Shown: positions 8,353-18,165 of the stretch, piece after piece
How the letters are laid out: every line of letters begins with the position of its first letter
Position numbering within the stretch: position 1 is the stretch's first letter
NCBI GenBank assembly: GCA_964429195.1
Contig: CAYSBC010000018.1
Span: forward strand, 1-33,935
Reading direction: 5' to 3'
DNA: 33,935 bases
Source of the DNA: JBBAFM01 sp041655415
GTDB taxonomy: Bacteria > Bacillota > Clostridia > Peptostreptococcales > JAAYPU01
The notes under the pieces: model-generated
The model's input: the letters and a program-made list of their open reading frames with translations, nothing else
Database searches by the model: none
Told to the model about the DNA's origin: nothing
Translations under genes and position numbers: made by a program

Positions 8353-10776
8353 ATGTTTGTAGACAAACAAAGTTTTAAACAGGAATATTTGGAAAAATTC
8401 ATAAAGATTGAAGGAAAATCCTTAGAGGAAAGTACAGAATGGGATCAATACCATGCTTTAGTTGTCTTAATCAAGGAGAAAATCAGTCCTCGCTGGGCGA
8501 AGACAAATGACAGCTACGCAAGCAATGGAGTAAAGCAGGTCTACTACTTTTCTATGGAATTTTTAATAGGACGACTTCTTTCCTACTATCTTGTTAATCT
8601 AGGCATAAGGGATGTGGTGGAAGAAGGTTTAGGTGAACTGGGTATTGATTTAAATAAATTAGTAGAGCAGGAAAGTGATGCGGGTCTCGGAAATGGCGGG
8701 CTAGGCAGGCTGGCAGCTTGTTTCCTAGATTCAATGGCTTTTTTAGGGGTTCCGGGTCATGGCAATGGTATTCGCTATCAATATGGACTTTTTCAACAGA
8801 AAATTGTTGATGGCTTTCAGGCAGAAGTACCGGATAATTGGCTAAAGAATGGTTATCCTTGGGAAAATAGGAAGCCTGACAAAGCCGTCACGGTTAAATT
8901 CAAGGGCCATGTCAAGACGGAGTTTGTGGATAACGAATGGCGCTTTACTTTGGAAGATTATGAACCGATTCTTGCCGTTCCTTACGATATCCCTATGATA
9001 GGTTATGATAACACTAAAAATATTAATAATCTCCGACTTTGGAGCGCAGAACCTCTATTAGAGGAATTTGATTTAGCTTCTTTCAATCAAGGTGATTACT
9101 CAAAAGCGGTGAGTTATAGAGCAGGGGTTGAGGCTATTTCTTCTATTCTTTACCCATCCGATAGCAGTGAAGCCGGGAGAGAGCTCAGGTTAAAACAAGA
9201 ATACTTTTTTGTTGCTGCCGGTCTAGGTGCAATTGTTCGACGCTACAAAAAGAAGAAAGGTGATCTTAGAGAGTTTTCACGTAAAATTGCTATACACATC
9301 AATGACACTCATCCGGTTTTATGTATTCCTGAACTCATGAGAATTTTCATCGATGAAGGGGGATTAAGCTGGGATGAAGCCTGGAGTATTACAGTGAATA
9401 CAATGTCCTTTACAAATCACACCATTATGCCGGAGGCAATGGAAAAATGGCCTATTGATACTTTTAGATATTTATTGCCACGGATTTATATGATTGTTGA
9501 AGAAATTGACAGAAGGTACAGAGAGATGATTCACTCTAAATTTCCAGATAATCCGGACTTGATCGAAAAAACTGCCATACTCAAAGAGGGTCATGTCTGG
9601 ATGGCGAATTTAGCAATCATGGGTAGTCATTCTGTCAATGGGGTGGCCTATTTGCATACAGAAATTTTAAAAAAATCTGTTTTTAATGATTTCTACAAAA
9701 TTTATTCTTATAAGTTTAATAATAAGACCAATGGTGTCAGCCATAGACGATTTTTGTTAACAGCCAATCCGGGACTTTCCAGATTAATAACAGAAGGCAT
9801 CGGTGAAGGCTGGATTAAGGAGACTGATCAGCTAGAGGGACTAATGAAGTATAGGACAGACAACGACTTTTTATCGGAGTTAGCCGATGTAAAAAGAAAA
9901 AATAAGCTTAGATTAGCGGAGCATATTTTTAAGAAACAAGGCATCAAGGTTAATCCGGATTCTATTTTCGATATTCATGTCAAACGAATTCATGGCTATA
10001 AACGTCAGCTTCTTAATATATTTAAGGTGATGGATATCTACAATCAAATAAAGGAGATTCCTGAAACAGAAATTCTTCCAACGACCTTTGTCTTTAGTGG
10101 CAAGGCGGCACCGGGTTATCACTATGCCAAGGAAGTCATCAAGTTAATCAATACGGTCGCCGATAAGGTCAATAACGATTCTGAAGTAGAGGATAAGATT
10201 AAAGTAATCTTTTTAGAAAATTTTAATGTTTCTTTGGCAGAGATTATCTATCCTGCAGCAGATATCAGTGAACAAATCTCTACAGCCAGCAAGGAGGCAT
10301 CCGGTACCGGTAATATGAAATTTATGCTCAATGGCGCCATTACATTAGGTACATTAGATGGTGCTAATGTGGAGATTCGAGATGCGGTAGGGGATGAAAA
10401 CATTGTAATCTTTGGCTTAACAGCAGAAAAGGTGATGGAATACTATCAAAGTGGCGGATACAACGCTTGGGAAGAATATCATATGTTCCCTCGAACGAGG
10501 AAGATTGTAGACCAATTGATTAACGGTTTCTTTAGAGAAAACAAGGGGGAGTTTCGATCTATCTTTGATTCATTATTAAGAGATAATGACCAATTTTTCG
10601 TTTTAAAAGATTTCTTATCTTACACAGAGGCTTTCAACAAAATGCAATTATGGTATCAAGATCAAGAGGAATGGAATCGAAAGTGTTTAATCAATATAGC
10701 AAAAGCAGGAATTTTTTCCAGCGACAGGAGCATAAAGGATTACGCTGAAGATATATGGAAGATTCCTGTTCAATAA
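8353..10776 (+). CDS. glgP: Glycogen phosphorylase (GT35)
   Basis: Releases glucose-1-phosphate from alpha-1,4-glucan ends using phosphate and pyridoxal phosphate. The 807-residue length is typical. The N-terminal domain has VYYFSMEFLIGR and LGNGGLGRLAACFLDSMA. The C-terminal domain holds the pyridoxal-phosphate site EASGTGNMKFMLNGA with Schiff-base lysine K656, then LGTLDGANVEI. The ATG follows AGGAGGTAAAGGT. The mammalian N-terminal phosphorylation serine region is absent, as in other bacteria. Its place among synthesis genes means build-up and breakdown enzymes share one transcript, so balance must be set by enzyme control. Confidence 0.96.
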   Translation: MFVDKQSFKQEYLEKFIKIEGKSLEESTEWDQYHALVVLIKEKISPRWAKTNDSYASNGVKQVYYFSMEFLIGRLLSYYLVNLGIRDVVEEGLGELGIDLNKLVEQESDAGLGNGGLGRLAACFLDSMAFLGVPGHGNGIRYQYGLFQQKIVDGFQAEVPDNWLKNGYPWENRKPDKAVTVKFKGHVKTEFVDNEWRFTLEDYEPILAVPYDIPMIGYDNTKNINNLRLWSAEPLLEEFDLASFNQGDYSKAVSYRAGVEAISSILYPSDSSEAGRELRLKQEYFFVAAGLGAIVRRYKKKKGDLREFSRKIAIHINDTHPVLCIPELMRIFIDEGGLSWDEAWSITVNTMSFTNHTIMPEAMEKWPIDTFRYLLPRIYMIVEEIDRRYREMIHSKFPDNPDLIEKTAILKEGHVWMANLAIMGSHSVNGVAYLHTEILKKSVFNDFYKIYSYKFNNKTNGVSHRRFLLTANPGLSRLITEGIGEGWIKETDQLEGLMKYRTDNDFLSELADVKRKNKLRLAEHIFKKQGIKVNPDSIFDIHVKRIHGYKRQLLNIFKVMDIYNQIKEIPETEILPTTFVFSGKAAPGYHYAKEVIKLINTVADKVNNDSEVEDKIKVIFLENFNVSLAEIIYPAADISEQISTASKEASGTGNMKFMLNGAITLGTLDGANVEIRDAVGDENIVIFGLTAEKVMEYYQSGGYNAWEEYHMFPRTRKIVDQLINGFFRENKGEFRSIFDSLLRDNDQFFVLKDFLSYTEAFNKMQLWYQDQEEWNRKCLINIAKAGIFSSDRSIKDYAEDIWKIPVQ

Positions 10777-10811
10777 AGAAAATTATAATAACAGGAGGGG
10801 AAGTGAAAAGG

Positions 10812-12008
10812 ATGTCTAAAAAAGAATGTGTGGCAATGTTGTTGGCAGGAGGGCAGGGTAGCAGACTGGGATCTTTAACCCGAAATATTGCCAAGCCCGC
10901 AGTATCCTTCGGTGGGAAATACCGTATTATTGATTTTAGCCTCAGCAATTGTGTCAATTCAGGTATTGATACAGTGGGTGTCTTAACACAATATAAGCCT
11001 TTTGTCCTCAATTCCTACATTGGACTTGGTGCTGCTTGGGATTTAGATAATGCTCAAGGAGGTGTCCATATCTTACCGCCTTATATGAGTGAAGAAGGGG
11101 GCGAGTGGTACAAGGGTACGGCCAATGCTATTTATCAAAACATCGATTTTATCAATAATTATAATCCTGATTATGTATTGATTATTTCAGGTGATCATAT
11201 TTACAGGATGGACTATTCAAAAATGCTTGATTTTCACAGAGAAAAAAAAGCGGATGTGACCATATCGGTTATGCCGGTTCCATGGGAAGAAGCCTCGCGC
11301 TTTGGAATCATATCAACGGATCTTGAAGGCAGGATAAAGCGGTTTACAGAAAAACCGGCGGAACCTGACAGTAACTTAGCATCCATGGGAATTTACATAT
11401 TTAGCTGGCCATTATTGAGGACTGCTTTGATTCAAGATGAAAAGGATGACACATCGGATAATGATTTCGGAAAAAATGTCATTCCTATGCTTTTGGAGGA
11501 AGAAAAAAGGATGTTTGCTTATCAATTCGAAGGCTATTGGAAAGACGTGGGAACGATTGATAGCTATTATGAAGCCAATATGGACTTGTTGTTACCTCAT
11601 CCGGAATTTGATTTCTTTGATGACAGCAGAAGGATTTTTTCGAACAGCGATTTTTATCCACCCCATTATATTGGCCTAAAAGCTGAAATATGCAATAGCA
11701 TGATCAGCAATGGTTGTGTCATTGAAGGGGAAGTCATAAATTCAATTCTTGCACCCGGAGTATTTGTTGGGGAAGGCAGCAAGATAGAACATAGTATTCT
11801 CCTACCCGATGCTAAAGTCGCCAAGGATTGTCACCTTAGAAAGTGCATTGTAGGAGAACAGGCGTCAATTGAAGATTACACAGTGATAGGTATGGATGAA
11901 GCAAGATTGGATCAACAGGAAATAACTGTGATTGAGGGGAAAAGCATGGTTCCCGAAGAGGGATGTCTTGAAGGAGAAAAGGGTATTTTACAAGATTCTA
12001 TCGCTTAG
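10812..12008 (+). CDS. glgC: Glucose-1-phosphate adenylyltransferase, catalytic subunit
   Basis: Makes ADP-glucose from glucose-1-phosphate and ATP, the committed step of glycogen synthesis. The 398-residue product has the nucleotide motif AGGQGSRLGSLT (12-23), KPAVSFGGKYRIIDF, the catalytic aspartate in SGDHIYRMDY, and the sugar-phosphate lysine in RFTEKP. A left-handed beta-helix with hexapeptide pattern fills the C-terminal third. I use the ATG at 10812, preceded by AAAAGG and more distantly AGGAGGGG. The in-frame GTG at 10803 lies too close to the stronger site, and 10755 lies inside glgP. glgD follows 28 bases later; in Firmicutes the pair form a mixed tetramer. Confidence 0.95.
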   Translation: MSKKECVAMLLAGGQGSRLGSLTRNIAKPAVSFGGKYRIIDFSLSNCVNSGIDTVGVLTQYKPFVLNSYIGLGAAWDLDNAQGGVHILPPYMSEEGGEWYKGTANAIYQNIDFINNYNPDYVLIISGDHIYRMDYSKMLDFHREKKADVTISVMPVPWEEASRFGIISTDLEGRIKRFTEKPAEPDSNLASMGIYIFSWPLLRTALIQDEKDDTSDNDFGKNVIPMLLEEEKRMFAYQFEGYWKDVGTIDSYYEANMDLLLPHPEFDFFDDSRRIFSNSDFYPPHYIGLKAEICNSMISNGCVIEGEVINSILAPGVFVGEGSKIEHSILLPDAKVAKDCHLRKCIVGEQASIEDYTVIGMDEARLDQQEITVIEGKSMVPEEGCLEGEKGILQDSIA

Positions 12009-12036
12009 ATAAATTAGGGAAAAAGGAGAGAAAAAC

Positions 12037-13155
12037 ATGGTCAATAAAACTATAGGAATGATTACAGGCAACTTCCGATGTGATGCACTTCAAACTCTTT
12101 CTCAAACCAGATCCATCGCAGCGGTACCCTTTGGGGGAAGATACAGGCTTTTGGATTTTCAACTGTCGAATATGGTTAATTCAGGTTTGCGAACGGTTGG
12201 GATTATAACGCCACAGCAATCCAGGGCTATCCTGGACCAGTTAGGTGCAGGGAAATCTTGGTTTCTTGACCGAAAATCGGGAGGATTATTCATCCTTCCC
12301 GGATCCCATTATGGACTTCATACCCGAAACAATAAATTTCCATTAAAAGATATGGCAAACAATATTGAATTTTTAACACGGGACTTTGCTGAAAATGTCA
12401 TTATCAGTACATCTAATATTATTGCCAACCTGGACTATAAGCCTATTTTAATCAATCATGCGAAGGAACAAGCAGACGTGACACTGCTTTATCTGGAAAA
12501 CAAATTAGAAAAGGAAGAAGAGCCAAGACAGCTTTTTATTCTCAGTGAAGACAAATGGGTTACAGGGTTGGAGGAAGGTATGGCTAAAGGATGGCAAAAA
12601 ACCAAATATTTTGCAAATACACTGATTATTAAAAGGCAGCTCTTAATCGATATTCTCAAAGGATATGAACACATAGAAAATTTGGACTTGATGGATGTCG
12701 TAAAGGAAAACTGTAAAAATTTAAGAGTATTATCCTATCCTATCCACGGCTATTTTGGACGTGTCTTTTCCCTTCAAAGTTACTTTCAGCACAGTATAAA
12801 TTTACTTAATCTATCTGTTCAGCAGGAATTATTCAGGGAGGATAACAAGATTCATACGAAGATTAAGGATAATCCTCCTACGAAATATGGTGAACAGGCT
12901 AAGGTGAAAAATTCACTTGTATCTAGCGGTTGCAATCTTCAAGGAGAAGTAAATGGTAGTATTATTTTTCGTGGAGTTCAGGTAGAACCGGGAGCTATTG
13001 TTCGCAACAGTATCATCATGCATAAGAGCAAGATAAAAAAAGGTGTCGTTTTAGAAAATGTGATTTTGGATAAGTATGTAGAGGTCAGAGCAAACACGGT
13101 GATAAAGGGTGAGGATAATGACCCTATCATTATTCGGAAGAACCATGTAGTTTGA
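12037..13155 (+). CDS. glgD: GlgD, non-catalytic partner of ADP-glucose pyrophosphorylase
   Basis: The 372-residue product is a GlgC paralogue that has lost key residues. The GGxGxRL loop is replaced by GNFRCDALQTL, the catalytic aspartate segment SGDHIYRMDY becomes STSNIIANLDY (D to N), and FTEKP is missing. The fold is kept: VPFGGRYRLLDFQLSNMVNSG aligns with GlgC and the C terminus has hexapeptide beta-helix repeats. In Bacillus-type systems GlgD raises the activity of GlgC rather than making ADP-glucose itself, and the changes here fit a regulatory subunit. The ATG follows AAAAAGGAGAG. Confidence 0.92.
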   Translation: MVNKTIGMITGNFRCDALQTLSQTRSIAAVPFGGRYRLLDFQLSNMVNSGLRTVGIITPQQSRAILDQLGAGKSWFLDRKSGGLFILPGSHYGLHTRNNKFPLKDMANNIEFLTRDFAENVIISTSNIIANLDYKPILINHAKEQADVTLLYLENKLEKEEEPRQLFILSEDKWVTGLEEGMAKGWQKTKYFANTLIIKRQLLIDILKGYEHIENLDLMDVVKENCKNLRVLSYPIHGYFGRVFSLQSYFQHSINLLNLSVQQELFREDNKIHTKIKDNPPTKYGEQAKVKNSLVSSGCNLQGEVNGSIIFRGVQVEPGAIVRNSIIMHKSKIKKGVVLENVILDKYVEVRANTVIKGEDNDPIIIRKNHVV

Positions 13156-13171
13156 TAAGGAGGTAATTTTA

Positions 13172-14605
13172 ATGAATGTACTTTTTCCAATTGCTGAGGC
13201 AGCTCCTTTTGTTCAAATTGGAGGATTGGGAGAAATAGGAGGCTCTCTGCCGAAGTTTATAAACAAAACAAACAAGACAAAGGTTCGTGTAATCATGCCC
13301 AAATATCGGGCAATTCCGAATTTTTTTAGCAAACAAATGAAAGAAGTTGTTAACTTTGAAATGTTTTTATCTTGGCGCAGAATTAAATGCATCGTGGAAG
13401 AAATGGAATGGGAAGGCGTTCACTACTATTTCGTGACGAATGAGTACTATTTTGAGCGGGATGAGATTTATGGTTATGATGATGATGGTGAGCGCTTTGC
13501 TTTTTTCTGTAAAGCTGTGTTGGAAAGTCTTCCTTACTTGGACTTTCAACCGGATATTATTCACTGCCATGACTGGCACACGGCCTTAATTCCTTTTCTG
13601 CTGCAAGAGCATTACAGGGTTCAGCCTTATTATTTTGAAATCAAATCCATACTAACCATACATAATCTAAAGCATCAGGGTCGCGTACCTCTAACATATT
13701 TTAGCGATGTCCTAGGCTGCTCTCATCATAACAAGGCCGCTTGGCATAAGCTGGAATACTATGGTCAGCTCAATTATTTGAAAGCAGGATTACTCTCCGC
13801 CAATCGTATTACAACAGTTAGCCCTACTTATGCTCAGGAAATCCAAGATTCTTATTATGGTGAGGGATTAGATGGGATTCTCAGACAGCGCGGGAGCGAT
13901 TTAGTTGGTATTTTAAATGGAATTGATACGCAAAAGTATAACCCCGAAACGGATTCCATGATTTATGAAAAATATCGAAGTTCCCTGGAGAAAAAGGCAA
14001 AAAACAAGTGCATGCTTCAGGAACATTTGCAGCTTCCAATCAATGCCGAAGTACCTTTGCTAAGTGTTGTTTCAAGGCTTGTAGAGCAAAAAGGCTTGGA
14101 TCTCCTAAACCATATATTTGAGGAATTGCTCAGCATGGATGTGCAGGTGGTGGTATTAGGAAACGGACAGCCTGAATACGAGCAGAGGCTAAGAGAATTA
14201 GCAGAAAGATACCCCGATAAGTTGGCTATTCGATTGTACTTTAGTGAGGATTTAGCCCATAAAATTTATGCGGCTTCCGACATTTTATTAATGCCTTCTC
14301 AATTTGAGCCTTGTGGTTTATCTCAAATGATAGCGATGAACTATGGAACACTGCCGATTGTTCGGGAAACAGGTGGGCTTAGAGATTCGGTAGTCCCATA
14401 TAATGAGGAGACATGCGAAGGCAATGGTTTCAGTTTTGCAAACTATAATGCTCATGAACTGCTATTTACGGTACAAAGAGCAGTAAAGCTTTATGTTGAG
14501 CAGAAGAATATATGGAAGCATCTGGTCAACAATGCTTTGAAAAGTAACTTTACTTGGAAAGAATCAGCCATTCATTATTTAGATTTATATAAATCCATGT
14601 CATAG
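13172..14605 (+). CDS. glgA: Glycogen synthase (GT5), with Gln at the Lys15 position
   Basis: Transfers glucose from ADP-glucose to the growing alpha-1,4-glucan. The 477-residue product has the GT5 N terminus MNVLFPIAEAAPFVQIGGLGEIGGSLPK (broken here as residues 1-28), HCHDWHTALIPF, the VSRLVEQKGLDLL loop with conserved Arg and Lys, and FEPCGLSQMIAMNYG with the retaining-enzyme glutamate. The one striking change is Q15 (codon caa at 13214-13216) where E. coli GlgA and most relatives have Lys in K-x-G-G-L, a residue that contacts ADP-glucose. All other core residues I can see are present, so the enzyme is probably active with altered donor affinity or preference. Start: ATG after AAGGAGGT. Confidence 0.92.
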   Translation: MNVLFPIAEAAPFVQIGGLGEIGGSLPKFINKTNKTKVRVIMPKYRAIPNFFSKQMKEVVNFEMFLSWRRIKCIVEEMEWEGVHYYFVTNEYYFERDEIYGYDDDGERFAFFCKAVLESLPYLDFQPDIIHCHDWHTALIPFLLQEHYRVQPYYFEIKSILTIHNLKHQGRVPLTYFSDVLGCSHHNKAAWHKLEYYGQLNYLKAGLLSANRITTVSPTYAQEIQDSYYGEGLDGILRQRGSDLVGILNGIDTQKYNPETDSMIYEKYRSSLEKKAKNKCMLQEHLQLPINAEVPLLSVVSRLVEQKGLDLLNHIFEELLSMDVQVVVLGNGQPEYEQRLRELAERYPDKLAIRLYFSEDLAHKIYAASDILLMPSQFEPCGLSQMIAMNYGTLPIVRETGGLRDSVVPYNEETCEGNGFSFANYNAHELLFTVQRAVKLYVEQKNIWKHLVNNALKSNFTWKESAIHYLDLYKSMS

Positions 14606-14615
14606 GAGGTTTCTA

Positions 14616-17600
14616 ATGTCAAGTCTGTATGTATATCATCACTCCAGACAAGAGTATTTCCGCCAGCCTTTTGGTGCACAATCCTGTGCAAAACGAGTGA
14701 CTTTACGTTTAATGGTTAAAAGTGATGATCCTCCTCAGGCGTGCTATGTTAGGCTTTGGGAAAAGGAGCAAGAAACCCTTATACCTATGCGAGTCATCTC
14801 CAACGGCAATTCAAAGGAAGTGTCAGAAACAACATTGAGCCTGATTTTTGAAGCGCAAATAGATTTACCACAGGAACCGGGCTTAGTGTGGTATTATTTT
14901 AAAATTATGATAGAGGGAGAAACATATTATTATCATAATAATTGGCAAGAGTTAGGTGGTGAAGGGGCCTTATCAAGCATAGAGGGTCCTTCCTTTCAAA
15001 TAACGGTTTACAAGCCTACCCATGTTCCAAAGTGGTTTAAAGCCGGAATCATGTATCAGATTTATGTTGATCGTTTTTATAATGGCCATCCCGGAGGGGA
15101 AATATTTCATATCAAGCCCAAAGGCCTCATTCATGGCCATTGGAATGATACACCCTTTTATATCCGAGATAAAAAAGGAGGCATAAAACGATGGACCTTT
15201 TTTGGAGGTAATTTGAAAGGCATCATAAAAAAATTACCTTATTTAGAAGAGTTGGGTGCTACAATTTTGTATTTAAACCCTATTTTTGAGGCTGCCAGCA
15301 ATCATAAATATGATACGGGAGATTACCATAAGGTTGACCCTATGTATGGTGATATGGAGACATTTGTTACCTTGGTACAAGAGGCTCGAAAGATAGGAAT
15401 CTCTATTATTTTAGATGGGGTATTCAGTCATACCGGCAGTGATAGCCGTTATTTTAATAAATATGGGAATTATCCGGAATTAGGAGCTTATCAATCAGAA
15501 AAATCCCCTTACTATTCTTGGTATAAGTGGAAAGAACCGGGGAAGACCTATGAATCTTGGTGGGGTGTGGAGGATCTGCCCAATGTGAATGAACTCAATC
15601 CTTCTTTTCAGGATTTTATCTTTGGAAGCGAGAACAGTGTCATACAGTTTTGGCTTCGTAAAGGGATTAAAGGCTGGAGGCTGGATGTAGCGGATGAACT
15701 ACCGGTTGAATTCATCCGAAAGTTGCGTCAGGCTATTCATAAGGTTGACTCGGAGGCTATTTTAATTGGGGAAGTTTGGGAGGATGCATCCAATAAATCG
15801 AGTTATGGAGAGATGCGCCAATACTTTTCAGGAGAAAAACTGGATTCAACAATGAACTATCCTTTAAGAAAGATCCTATTATCTTATCTATTGGAAAAAA
15901 TCGATGGGAGAGAAGCTGTTAATCGGATGATGAATCTATATGAAAACTATCCACTGGAAAATGTCAGAGCAGCTATGAATATTATTGGGAGTCATGATAG
16001 GATTCGAATTCTTACCATCTTAGGAGATGCTCCCCATGAAGCAAGCCTCACACAGCAGGAAAGAGAAGATTACAGATTAACGGATGAAGCTCGGAAAAAG
16101 GCAATAGAAAGATTGAAGCTTCTCGCCTTAATGCAAATAACCTTACCCGGTGTACCTTGTATTTATTATGGGGATGAGGTTGGGCTTGAAGGGTATTCCG
16201 ATCCTTATAATCGTGGAACTTTCCCATGGGGACATGAAGACAAGGTTCTCCAACACTGGTATAAAAGGATTATCCGTTTGTATAAGGAATATGAAGTTTT
16301 TTTAAATGGCCAATTTTCGCCCTTTAACATGGATAAAGATCTCTTGGGCTTTAGAAGTACAGGTGATGGGGAAGAAATGATTGTTTGTGTGAATCGAAAT
16401 TGCTGTGAAAGTGTGGAGGCTGTTTTAAGATTAGATGATTTTATGCGATTCAAGGAAGGGGAAAAAACGGATGAGAATAATCTATTGATTTTAGAATTAT
16501 TATCCGATGGAAAAATGGAGCCAAAGTTTTTGGAAGTAAGCGACCAATGCTTTCTGCCTACTGTGGATTTGAAACTGAAACCTTTAGAAGGCAAAGTGTT
16601 TTATATTGGTCAAAAACCAAAGCCATGTCCGGCTTATGAAGAACGCACTGCCGGAATACTTTTTCATATAACATCCCTACCTTCTCGCTGGGGAATTGGA
16701 GATATGGGGAAGGAAGCAGAAGATTTTATAGATTTTCTTGCCGACACAGGACAGCGATATTGGCAGGTTTTACCCTTAAATCCTTTAGGTGAGGGTTATT
16801 CGCCCTATCAGAGTCCTTCCGTTATGGCAGGCAATACTCTTTTAATCAACATAGAACGCTTGCAGGAGGAAGGATTGTTGATGGAGAAGGAGCTGCAGAA
16901 AAGCTTGAAATATCTAGAGCAAGTGCGAAGCAATCAAAGCAAAGCAGATTATGCCTTGGCATCAGAGGTTAAAGAGCCCTTATTGCGTCAGGCCTGGGGG
17001 GCTTTTAAAGACTACTTGAAGCAAAATAAATATTCTTCCAACAAGGAAAGTGGGGATCAAAGGGCCTATTTATCCAATGAAAATTACGAGAAGTTTTTAA
17101 AACAAAACAGGTCTTGGTTAGAGGACTACTCCCTTTATCAGGCTATAAAAAAGCAATTTCATGGCAAGCCTTGGGTGGAGTGGGATTATCCTATTGCTTT
17201 TCGCGATGAAAAAACCTTAGAATCCTTGCGCGATGAGTTTAAGGAAGAAATAGATTATCAGTGTTTCTTGCAATATACCTTCTTTTTTCAATGGCGTATT
17301 ATAAAGGAGTATGGGGAGAAAAAAGGAATTAACATGATTGGAGACTTGTCGATTTATGTGGCGGCAGATAGCTGTGATACTTGGACTAACAAACAACTGT
17401 TTAAATTAGATTCAGAGGGAAGACCTACAGCAGTAGCGGGAGTTCCTCCTGATTATTTTAGTAAAACCGGGCAGCACTGGGGAAATCCGATTTTTAATTG
17501 GACAGAAATGGAGAAAGAAAATTATGCTTGGTGGAAAGCCAGAGTAAAGCAGGTATTAGACCAATTTGATTTTATTCGATTGGATCATTTTCGAGGCTTT

Positions 17601-18161
17601 GAAGCATTTTGGGAAATTCCGGCAGGTGCAAAAAATGCATGTTATGGAAGATGGTTAAAGGGCCCGGGGAAAAGGTTTTTTGAAAGCTTAAAGCAGGAGT
17701 TCAGTACATTACCATTTATTGCTGAGGATTTGGGATTCCTTACGCCTGAGGTAGATAACTTGCGCAACATACTGGGTTTTCCGGGAATAAAAGTTTACCA
17801 GTTTGAGAAAGATTCAGACCTTGAAAACATTGTCTATTATTCCGGTACCCATGACAATGATACCCTATTAGGGTGGTATCGGCAGCTGGAAAATAAAAAT
17901 TTATCCGACATGAAAGGTCCAATGTGGGTAAAAGAGGTTTTAGAGAACATCTACAACAGCCGAGCATCTTGGGTTATTATACCTTTACAGGATATACTGG
18001 GATTAGATAGCACCGCTAGAATGAATAATCCTGGAACAGTGGGTGGAAACTGGGAGTGGCGAATGGAAAAGGACGCTTTAACTGAGGATGTCAGAAAGTA
18101 TTTAAGAGAGTTGATGATAAGAACTGACCGTATTAGTCCCTATAATGATAAAAGGAAGTGA
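14616..18161 (+). CDS. GH13 amylase/debranching-like domain fused to GH77 4-alpha-glucanotransferase
   Basis: A 1181-residue two-enzyme fusion. Residues 1-135 are a beta-sandwich N domain. Residues about 140-680 are a GH13 unit of the neopullulanase/maltogenic amylase kind: DGVFSHTG, GWRLDVADEL with nucleophile D357, GEVWED with E386, and IIGSHDR with D461. From about residue 675 a complete GH77 (MalQ) domain follows: LPSRWGIGDMG, GVPPDYFSKTGQHWGNP, nucleophile D990 in RLDHFRG, acid E1037 in IAEDLG, and D1080 in GTHDND. The D990-E1037 gap of 47 equals that of Thermus amylomaltase. Together they could hydrolyse or trim branched limit dextrins and disproportionate the linear products. The annotation GlgX/4-alpha-glucanotransferase is used for such fusions. 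It starts 10 bases after glgA. Confidence 0.92.
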   Translation: MSSLYVYHHSRQEYFRQPFGAQSCAKRVTLRLMVKSDDPPQACYVRLWEKEQETLIPMRVISNGNSKEVSETTLSLIFEAQIDLPQEPGLVWYYFKIMIEGETYYYHNNWQELGGEGALSSIEGPSFQITVYKPTHVPKWFKAGIMYQIYVDRFYNGHPGGEIFHIKPKGLIHGHWNDTPFYIRDKKGGIKRWTFFGGNLKGIIKKLPYLEELGATILYLNPIFEAASNHKYDTGDYHKVDPMYGDMETFVTLVQEARKIGISIILDGVFSHTGSDSRYFNKYGNYPELGAYQSEKSPYYSWYKWKEPGKTYESWWGVEDLPNVNELNPSFQDFIFGSENSVIQFWLRKGIKGWRLDVADELPVEFIRKLRQAIHKVDSEAILIGEVWEDASNKSSYGEMRQYFSGEKLDSTMNYPLRKILLSYLLEKIDGREAVNRMMNLYENYPLENVRAAMNIIGSHDRIRILTILGDAPHEASLTQQEREDYRLTDEARKKAIERLKLLALMQITLPGVPCIYYGDEVGLEGYSDPYNRGTFPWGHEDKVLQHWYKRIIRLYKEYEVFLNGQFSPFNMDKDLLGFRSTGDGEEMIVCVNRNCCESVEAVLRLDDFMRFKEGEKTDENNLLILELLSDGKMEPKFLEVSDQCFLPTVDLKLKPLEGKVFYIGQKPKPCPAYEERTAGILFHITSLPSRWGIGDMGKEAEDFIDFLADTGQRYWQVLPLNPLGEGYSPYQSPSVMAGNTLLINIERLQEEGLLMEKELQKSLKYLEQVRSNQSKADYALASEVKEPLLRQAWGAFKDYLKQNKYSSNKESGDQRAYLSNENYEKFLKQNRSWLEDYSLYQAIKKQFHGKPWVEWDYPIAFRDEKTLESLRDEFKEEIDYQCFLQYTFFFQWRIIKEYGEKKGINMIGDLSIYVAADSCDTWTNKQLFKLDSEGRPTAVAGVPPDYFSKTGQHWGNPIFNWTEMEKENYAWWKARVKQVLDQFDFIRLDHFRGFEAFWEIPAGAKNACYGRWLKGPGKRFFESLKQEFSTLPFIAEDLGFLTPEVDNLRNILGFPGIKVYQFEKDSDLENIVYYSGTHDNDTLLGWYRQLENKNLSDMKGPMWVKEVLENIYNSRASWVIIPLQDILGLDSTARMNNPGTVGGNWEWRMEKDALTEDVRKYLRELMIRTDRISPYNDKRK

Positions 18162-18165
18162 AAAG

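Noticed and set aside
16205..16594. 129-codon minus-strand frame
   Set aside because: Antisense inside the GH13-GH77 fusion, at the linker; no motif or start signal.
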